DNA of 64,000 nucleotides, from NCBI GenBank assembly GCA_911728435.2, contig OU452216.1, positions 3,856,342 to 3,920,341 of the forward strand, written 5' to 3'. The notes below the pieces were generated by a model, which was given only the letters and a program-made list of their open reading frames with translations, was not told where the DNA came from and made no database searches. Made by a program: the position numbers and the translations under genes. The DNA comes from Apoderus coryli. Its lineage: Eukaryota > Arthropoda > Insecta > Coleoptera > Attelabidae. Shown here in pieces: positions 56,646-64,000 of the stretch (the stretch's first letter is position 1; every line of letters starts with the position of its first letter).

Positions 56646-56680
56646 TCTTATTTCTTACAATATGGCAGTGATAGTAGATT

Positions 56681-58459
56681 TTACGGCTCCAATTCTACTT
56701 GCTCTATAATATTTGTTTTGTAATTTACAATTTTACAGTTTTTTCTAATAGCAAAAGTTTTAACAATAGAAATAGCTAAACTTAAGAACAAAACAATAAG
56801 TATAAATATAAGTATTGTTGGTCCGGAAGAATTCAACATATTCTTCAATAATTTTTGGATCTCAATAATGTCTTGCTGTACTTTTTCATTATTGTCGCTA
56901 TTTTCTGAATGATAATTTTCAAAAAATTTGAAAAAACTACTATTTTTAAAGTCCGTATTAAAATTTTTATAAATAAAATTGTTTGTCAACATGTTGGTAT
57001 CTGGTTCTTGTTGTTTTACATTAATTGTTGACCCATTGTTATTTGCAAATTTTAATTCAATTTGAAGTTTATTGAAATTTTCCAAATATTTGTAAAACTC
57101 ACTTTGTTTAAATTCGCTGTTAAAATATTTATAGAATGACAAATTTCTAAAGTTATCATCTATATTGGAGCGATTATTATTTTTTCCAACTATTCGTAAA
57201 TTCTCCAAATACTTATAAAAATTACTATTTCGAAAATCAGAATTTAAAAATTTATACATCAAACTTGTTTTTAAAATATTGTTTTCACCAGAGGAATTTA
57301 ACGTCAAATTCGTTAATACCTTATTCTCAAATTCATTTTCAATACATTTAATACCATTTATATTTCCCGATTTAAAATAATGACCGACAGTTGTAGAAAT
57401 AGATCTCTTTCCCAACTTCTCCATAATTTCATATAATGAAATACATTCCCAATTGTTACCATCTATTTCAAATTCTCTTAATTTTTTTAAATGCAATAAA
57501 ATGTCATCAAAATCCAGTGTAGTTATATTATTGAACTGAAGATTCAATACTTCACAATTAGCCAAAGGATGGAACACATATTTAGATATTTCCTCTAAAT
57601 TATTAAAGCCTAAATTTACATTGATAACATTTTGTAAATTTTGAAATACATCATGCGGTAAATATTTAATACGGTTATATGATAAATCCAAGAAGCTTAG
57701 TTTGTTCATGTTATTAAATGTTAAATTGTCTAAGTTGGATATTAGATTATTCCGTAAATTTAAATATTCAATATTGTCAGATTGGAAATTAAAACTTTTA
57801 ATATTATTAAATGATAAATCCAGCGATAATAAACTACTAAAATTATCACTTGATATTATACTGATATTATTATAACTTAAATTAAGATATTCTAGTTTAT
57901 CTGAAAAAGTTAGTGTTGGAAATATGCTTAAATTATTATGCGATAAATCAAAATTTCTTAAATCATCAATCTTCCCAGAAGGAGATTCTCGTAAGGATGA
58001 TATGCAATTATATGATAAATCTAAGGTTTCTGTTCGGTTTACATCGACAAAGACGTCATAATTGAAATCTGTTAAGTTGTTGTGATCGAGATAGAGATGT
58101 TTTAGATTTGGAAGTTCTGCAAATACTGAAGGCGTTATTGTATTAATATTAGCATTACTTAACGTTAAATTAGTTATGTCGTCCTTATAGTAGTGATTGT
58201 TATAATTATGATTTTTTAAAGATTGGAACAACAATGGTGACAATATATATATATTTTCGTATTCTATCTTTAAAGTAATATGTCTATTTGGATAGCCACA
58301 ATAATTGTCGTTTGTGACAATAGTGCTGAAACTGTAGAAATCGCTGCACACTATCTCTGGGATATGTTCGTTACAAGATAGCCTTGATGGAACACATTTG
58401 CTACATACGAAATATATTTTGGATACTACCATTAACATAATAAAAGTCCTTCTCCACAT
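56681..58459 (-). CDS. LRR transmembrane protein, paralog 2, with repeat-bearing stalk
   Basis: 592 residues, paralog of 49229-50623. Signal peptide about 1-21; Cys cap KCVPSRLSCNEHIPEIVC; about ten LRRs from residue 93 to 340 (LKHLYLDHNNL, LEYLNLSYNNI, LSFLDLSYNRI); C-terminal cap (WECISLYEIM ... GIKCIEN). Between cap and membrane, residues about 395-525 are an insert absent from paralog 1, with three 20-residue repeats starting at 402, 444 and 497 (consensus YKYFNSDFKNSXFYKYLEN). Transmembrane helix about 548-567, tail ending IEQVELEP. Ectodomain rich in N-glycosylation sites. Intact ORF. Function unknown; surface location is inferred. An AATAAA lies about 40 bases past the stop on the minus strand (56640-56645). 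Confidence 0.86.
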   Translation of the reverse strand: MWRRTFIMLMVVSKIYFVCSKCVPSRLSCNEHIPEIVCSDFYSFSTIVTNDNYCGYPNRHITLKIEYENIYILSPLLFQSLKNHNYNNHYYKDDITNLTLSNANINTITPSVFAELPNLKHLYLDHNNLTDFNYDVFVDVNRTETLDLSYNCISSLRESPSGKIDDLRNFDLSHNNLSIFPTLTFSDKLEYLNLSYNNISIISSDNFSSLLSLDLSFNNIKSFNFQSDNIEYLNLRNNLISNLDNLTFNNMNKLSFLDLSYNRIKYLPHDVFQNLQNVINVNLGFNNLEEISKYVFHPLANCEVLNLQFNNITTLDFDDILLHLKKLREFEIDGNNWECISLYEIMEKLGKRSISTTVGHYFKSGNINGIKCIENEFENKVLTNLTLNSSGENNILKTSLMYKFLNSDFRNSNFYKYLENLRIVGKNNNRSNIDDNFRNLSFYKYFNSEFKQSEFYKYLENFNKLQIELKFANNNGSTINVKQQEPDTNMLTNNFIYKNFNTDFKNSSFFKFFENYHSENSDNNEKVQQDIIEIQKLLKNMLNSSGPTILIFILIVLFLSLAISIVKTFAIRKNCKIVNYKTNIIEQVELEP

Positions 58460-58463
58460 AATA

Positions 58464-58482
58464 TCCTAAAACAAAAATAAAT
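58464..58482 (-). promoter_or_regulatory. 3' splice site upstream of LRR paralog 2 ATG
   Basis: Minus strand TTATTTTTGTTTTAG then GATATT and the ATG. Same layout as in paralog 1, which argues that both inherited a 5' untranslated exon from a common ancestor. Confidence 0.6.
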
Positions 58483-59927
58483 TTTAATTTGAAAAAATGT
58501 TTAGAGTTTGATTATTTATTTTAGGTCCCAGTTAAATTCTAGCCTAGTCGCTTTTCATGTGTGTTGCTCGGCTATTTCTTTTTTTGCCCTGCTAAGGAAA
58601 ACACGAAATTTTCAATTGTTGTTCTTACAAATTTCTTGGAAGATTGTATTTCTTGTTCTTGTGTTAAGCTTTATAAAAATATATAAATAAACTGCATAAT
58701 GATGCTATCAACAAATTGGAAATTATTTATAACAAAATGTAGCTTTCCATGTTTAGTGTAAAAGTAATATTTTTGTGTAAGTCAAATATATCCTTATATG
58801 GTCCTAACTATATCAAAATTATTGGGTGTAATTCGATTAGAAATGACCCTAGTATTTTTGAGAGAGTTCGTCAGTCAATGAGGAGGAGATCGGGTTCATG
58901 TATCCGAGCTAGATTGGTCATTTTCAACAGTTTTAGTATTAGGTAGATATAAATGTTAATTTTAATTATTTATTTTTTTCTTGCTTCGAAATATTAATGT
59001 TATTTTTGTCGAATTGATTCGCAAATATTCTTGGTATGTTGAAAAATTTTTTAAATTTTTATCTCGTAAACGACGCAACATATAAAAAATTATGTTTCAA
59101 ATGTTGGAAATTTGGGTAACACACAGAAAAAAATCTTACTGTAATATCAATATTAGCGATATGTTTGATTGCCTCTATTTTGGTTTAATGACAGTAATAC
59201 TTAATTCCTTAGATTACAATTCGGCCAACATTAAACATATACTTAATCCGACATTCCAGATATTATTGAAATTCAATTTCATATATGTTAGGCATAAAAC
59301 AGATATATTTTTTCTTTCAATGATCACAGTAATAATTGGCAACTAATATTGCAATTGTATTATTTCAAATATTGTTATATTACGATAAGCAAGAAAAAGC
59401 ATTGGAAGAATATTATTTCTCTACTCGGATTATTAGATATATATCATTGAATTAACAAAATCAAATTTTACTCGCTATCATATTCTACTATTTAAATAAA
59501 CTAAATAATATTAAGTCAATACTTCTTATTGTTGGGACAACCTTAACTTATTATTGGGCCGGGCTAAATTCATCGATTTATCTAAACACAAAACGTCGAG
59601 TATCCAACATTTTGCACTCATGCATGTATCGAATTTAAGTATATAAATTAAATAAAAACTGGATTTTCGTACTACCTACCCACTTCGTAAATATTAGTTT
59701 TTGACTTAAAAAAAAAATGCTTTCATACGCCGATATCATAATAAAACGAATTCAAAACATTGATATAAAAACGTAGATTTCGGGCTGATGTATCGGGAAA
59801 TTTCGGAACTCCCTAGTCACTAGCATAACTTAAAACAATGGGTTATGTTACATTTATATATTTATTCTATTTGTGTGCCGGTAGCGCGTGTCTATATAGT
59901 TAAGTTCTATAATCTGCAATATATATT
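58483..59927. other. Upstream region of LRR paralog 2, unassigned
   Basis: Plus-strand frames at 58508, 58749 and 59092 (60-84 residues) carry no domain I know. The 5' exon of the LRR gene is expected here but could not be placed. Confidence 0.4.
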
Positions 59928-59982
59928 ATGGAAGACTTCTTAAACGCCTCAGAATTGGACAAACTAATTCCAATATTCTCCG
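59928..59982 (+). CDS. Possible first coding exon
   Basis: ATG at 59928 opens MEDFLNASELDKLIPIFS, followed by a strong 5' splice site (CCG|GTAAGT, intron from 59983). The text resembles the start of insect SAM-domain-type proteins. No following exon could be identified, and the reading is short, so this is tentative. The upstream 40 bases are not obviously repetitive. Confidence 0.4.
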
Positions 59983-60925
59983 GTAAGTTTTAAGTATATC
60001 TAATCATAAGTTTTTTACTATAAATTATTTTGTGTAAGCTTTTCGAACATTACTATTAAAGATCGGTCTAGCCAACAAATGATTTAAGAGGTACCTATAA
60101 TGCATAATAAAAACGTTTTAACAAAACTATTCAGGGTGTTCCATTCAAAAGTTATGAATATTAAGCCTTTTATTTCACATTAACCAGTATAGCATGGCAG
60201 CATGGAATACATTTTTGAACCTCAGATAACCTCAAAATTCAAAATATCCTGTTTTAACACGATGTAGGTATACAGTATACAAAGTACCGAGTGGGAGTGG
60301 GACACTATGAAGATATGGTAAAAAAGCACAAATACGATATTTGGTTTAATATTTTGTCGTATATGTTCAATGTTCATGTATTAGAATGACATACATCTTT
60401 TAATGTATTGTTTATTTTTTGTACTGTGATTATAGAGTAATATTTTTTTTATTACAATACAATGTATTATAGAATTAATAAAACTGTTTTTGAATAAAAA
60501 CTTTCTTTTATTTCATACAATTAGTTAACGTGATAGTTTTATTAAATTAAGTAATTAATTTCTCTCCAGGATTATATATAAAATTGATTTAAAATGACAA
60601 AACAATTATTTCAATACCAAAATATATTCTGTCTATAATTTCTGTATTCCCCTTAAAAAGAAATAAATGTTCTATCAACGATAGTGACACTTAGTCCAAT
60701 CAATACTCTTTATTTAACTTCAATATATTCTTATAATTGAGGCATTTGATTGGAAGTCAATTAATTCTTATACTTAAAGCAATAAAGTCATATATTTCGC
60801 AATTAATCATATAAGTATAATTGAAAGAAATGTAGCTTTGATTGTGGAATACGGAATATATGCTATCATTGATTGAATGTGCATATGGTTCATGATATGA
60901 TAGATTTTTCTCTGTGCACTGCCTG
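59983..60925. other. Spacer or intron, nothing recognised
   Basis: TTCAGGGTGTTCCATTCAAA at about 60132 is another transposon-end-like motif. No exon or gene identified. Confidence 0.4.
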
Positions 60926-60927
60926 CC

Positions 60928-60988
60928 GATCACCACTGATGAGTTGTGAATCAACGAAACGTCCCGTCTGATGATTGCATGGTGGTGT
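60928..60988 (+). ncRNA. Hammerhead-like motif
   Basis: Stem I strand GATCACCA (60928-60935), core CTGATGA (60936-60942), stem II GTTG/CAAC (60943-60946/60952-60955), core GAAA (60956-60959), C, an extended loop, then GCA and TGGTGGTG (60980-60987) pairing over seven positions with the stem I strand. The cleavage triplet would be GCA rather than the usual NUH, so this copy may be inactive or the stem III reading may be wrong. Confidence 0.5.
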
Positions 60989-62357
60989 GAACCAAATTTC
61001 TTGTAGGTTTACTTCTCTTGGTTTTAAGTTTTGAAACGATCACAAAAAGTTCTTATGTTTGCTCACAACAGTTCAACCAAAAAGACATTAGAAAATTTGG
61101 AAAACAAACATGCATATCGCACACAGCGATTCCTGTTCGCTATGTTCACTAAGTTAATATTTTTGCGTGATTAGTAAATATAACAATTTATAGAAAATAT
61201 CTTTTAACAGATTATCCGCTGGTATACATTTGAAGTTGCAAAAAGTATTACATTGACAGTCAGTTATTCAGAAACTCTGTCTGCGTCCGAAGTTGAGGAA
61301 GAAAAGTATGTGCAAAACAATTCTAATCACATACATACTGGTCACCGCAACAATAAATTAAAATGTGTGCTATATTTTTTTTCGGCGTGACCCAGCATAA
61401 TGTGGAGATCAGGGAAATATCAAAAAGTGACACATTAAAAGCAAGTGTCTATTTAAGAAAAAAATTAAAATATATCTCTGTTTTATTGACGTAATATAAT
61501 TGTATTTTTTTCAATACGTAGTAGAATCTATCTATCTAATAATTTGAGAACGGTCAAAATAGTTTGTTTTTTTTTGTTGGTTTCATAATAATTTTCATCT
61601 GTTGTCTAAATCTAGTAGAAACAGATTCCGTTTCTCAGGTCTAGGGCAGATAAACTATTCATTTCAAATGTGGTTTCTTATAAATTAGTAAATATAAAAA
61701 CACGAATTCATGTTGTTATTATATACCTTTGAATTTAATAGTAACTATTTTCATAATAGAGACCGTGTTTCCTTTTAATCCCAGACATTTGTTATTTAAT
61801 AAATTATACATATTTATTTTATTATTGAAAACTGCAACCACGATTTCAAAGGAATTATGAATGTTTACAGCACTGTTTCGGTCATTCAAAAGGTATATAT
61901 TGCCCTTTATGTTATTAACACAAACTTGGAAATTAGACATATCTATGTTTGTTTATTTTTCTTTGAGTAGATCCTTTGCACTTTATAGACGGGACTTTGA
62001 ATCGATTGGTGTACAGGGACATTTTCCAAAATTGTTGTTTTGTCACATTCTTTCAATTGATAATAAAAAAAAAAAATCTGAGAAAATTACAGCAAATCTT
62101 ATTTGTTTAGAATGAATCTAGCTATGTAGAATACATTTTCTTACACCCTGTAGTATGAACAACTTGTGAACATATTAATAATTAACATTATACCAACACT
62201 AAACAAACACTTTTGACTTGAAAAATGTTTAAAAATAATGGGATTTAAAAACGATGGCAAAAAAATCTGTTATACTATAGAGGAAGGCCAACAACAATTA
62301 AAACTATTGACATTGCTCGCATATAAAAACTATAAAATAATATCAGATTTTTATTTA
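60989..62357. other. Intergenic, nothing recognised
   Basis: No domain in any frame. ACACCCTGTAGT at about 62144 is a transposon-end-like motif. The 84-residue frame at 61861-62115 ends in a lysine run from a poly(A) tract and looks like chance. Confidence 0.4.
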
Positions 62358-64000
62358 ATAATAATAATAAATCGTCTTTATTTGCAAAGTAAATACATTC
62401 ATGTTGGGAAGCACCCAAGCAAAAAACACCCACGCAACTCCATCTCCCATGGACAGTAGCAAAAGAGAAAGGAAAAAAAAACAAATTAAAACAATCAAAT
62501 TCGAAATACAATGGACGTATCTAACGTTTCACGGTTTATTTAGTAGGTGTAGCTTATAACGACTCTTAAATGTATTAGGACTCAACCCCCTGAACTCACT
62601 GGGAATCGTATTATATAATCTGATGGCATTATAAGTAAAACTTCTCTGAAACAATGAAGTTCTATGATGTGGCATTATAAGTCTATCAAAATGGCGAACA
62701 TTAATGTCATGTACATCTCTCCTGGACACAAACTTACTTTTAATATCAAAAGGAGCATTAGAATTATGAGGTAATTTAAAAATAAACGTAGCCAGGTGAT
62801 GGAGACGACGGTCTTCCATTCTAAGCCAATTCATATCACGAATCACTTGAGAAACACGATCAAACTTCCTAAGACCCGCAACAAACCTAGCACAGCAATT
62901 TTGTACTCCCTGAATACGTCTTTTATCAAAAACGTCTAACATGGGACCGTAAACAAAATCACAGTAATTAAAATTGGATAAAATCAGTGATTCACAGAGA
63001 GTACGCTTGATCTTAACGTTCAAAACATGTCTATGCGAATAGAGAAGTTTCAAAGTGGAAAATGACTTCTGCAACATGTTCTTTACATGCTCACGACATC
63101 TTAAATCAGTGTCAGTGATAACACCTAAGTTCCTTGCAGAAGAAACACACTGGACAACACTGTTATTAATCATAACTTTAAAATTTTCTTTAAGATATTC
63201 AGAATCATTTCTATTACTATACAGCAACATATGCGATTGTAATGGATTCAATTTTAAATTATGATCGGTGGAAAGTGAATATAGAACATCAAGGTCAGCA
63301 TTAACTTTCTGGCAGGCCTCAACACAATCATCCGTCTTAAAAGAGTAATAAACCTGTGTATCGTCCGCAAAAGCCTGTATACTACAATGATTTAATGAAC
63401 TCAAAATTTCTGAGGTATAAATTAAAAATAACAGAGGCCCCAGAATTGAACCCTGTGGCACACCAGATGTAATATCCGACACCGTCGAAAACTGGCCATT
63501 ATGGTAAACCCTTTGTTTTCTAAGGATAAATATGAATTAAATAAGGACAAAGACGCATCATCGAAACCGTAAAACTTCAGTTTAGCTATCAACAATCTGT
63601 GATTGATAGTGTCAAAAGCCTTAGAAAAATCCAACAGTACAACAGATGTATTCTTATTTCCATCACGAGCTCTGATAACGTCATCAGTAACCTTAGCCAA
63701 TGGAATAGTCGTACTATGGCCCCTCCTAAAGCCATGCTGACAATGGGGTAATAGGGAGTGAAGGTCCAAATAAGAATTAACTTGGTTATAAAGAATTTTC
63801 TCGAAAACTTTAGAAATAGCCGGAAGAATACTAATTATTCTTGGGTCATTCAGTGTAGTCGGATTTGATTTCTTCGACAAAGGCAAACCAAATGACATCT
63901 TCCATGAATCAGGAAAGAAACAAACCTCAATACAAGAGTTAATGATATGAACTATGTACTTGTCAATGAAAGGAGAACAATATTTCAGCATAGTAGCAGA
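62358..64000 (-). mobile_element. Jockey/CR1-type LINE, runs off the window
   Basis: On the minus strand the ORF enters at the window edge (63991 and beyond) with SCIEVCFFPDSWKMSFGLPL, HGFRRGHSTTIPLAKVTDD and VVLLDFSKAFDTINHRLL (first Asp). A frameshift near 63510 moves the reading to 63482-62529: ITSGVPQGSILGPLLF, IQAFADDTQVYYSF (FADD), then the C-terminus FQRSFTYNAIRLYNTIPSEF. The 3' UTR ends GCAAATAAAGACGATTTATT and (TTA)n at about 62358-62380. Same group as 0.9, 31.3 and 33.9 kb. One frameshift separates it from an open ORF; the endonuclease, if present, lies outside the window. Confidence 0.85.

Noticed and set aside
58749..58946. Arg-rich 65-residue ORF as a transposase piece
   Set aside because: No alignable motif to any family recognised in the window.

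Overview
The window reads as AT-rich, repeat-dense intergenic DNA of an animal, almost certainly an insect. The evidence is R1-, RTE- and Jockey/CR1-type non-LTR retrotransposons with (TTA)n or poly(A) tails, mariner/DDE_3 and pogo transposase remnants, a hAT-like terminus pair, a Crypton-like tyrosine recombinase and intron-bearing host gene traces. Nothing bacterial is visible. A beetle or a similar large insect genome is a guess; the sequence does not fix the species.

Layout. 1-5.6 kb: a 2-kb element with long terminal inverted repeats (about 340-2320) holding a LINE 3' end and a deleted DDE_3 transposase, then a decayed R1-clade retrotransposon (3.6-5.3 kb). 6.1-15.1 kb: a satellite of about 300-bp monomers with an 885-bp higher-order repeat, interrupted by a near-perfect inverted dimer (9.67-10.43 kb) carrying hammerhead ribozyme motifs. 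16.0-21.0 kb: a sense-strand LINE split by a younger antisense LINE with an intact endonuclease-RT ORF of about 950 codons. 21.0-22.5 kb: first copy of a Crypton-like tyrosine recombinase element. 22.5-24.7 kb: a DDE_3 element containing a foldback element that itself contains a TTAA-flanked MITE. 25.2-32.8 kb: a 7.5-kb block bounded by hAT-like termini and an exact 8-bp target duplication, filled with later LINE insertions. 33-43 kb: more LINEs, a pogo-type element with TA duplication, an RTE-like element with a mutated catalytic box, a LINE split by another insertion, and a mariner fragment. 43.07-46.49 kb: an element with inverted repeats of about 410-475 bp enclosing the second recombinase copy, itself split by a LINE ORF1. 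46.6-48.35 kb: a repeat array.

Host genes. The clearest are two paralogous minus-strand genes (49229-50623 and 56681-58459) for secreted or membrane leucine-rich-repeat proteins with signal peptide, LRRs, one transmembrane helix and a short tail ending in the shared motif IEQVEL. Both have a likely 3' splice site just upstream of the ATG, so each probably has a 5' non-coding exon. The second has a unique juxtamembrane insert with three copies of a 20-residue repeat. A possible 55-nt first coding exon sits at 59928-59982. Between the paralogs lie a CACTG-ended region and minisatellites. The window ends inside another LINE.

Most interesting: the hammerhead-ribozyme family (several copies with compensatory stem I changes), the two recombinase copies with a conserved 3' hairpin, and the repeat-bearing LRR paralog. 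No computation was run; every alignment was made by eye.
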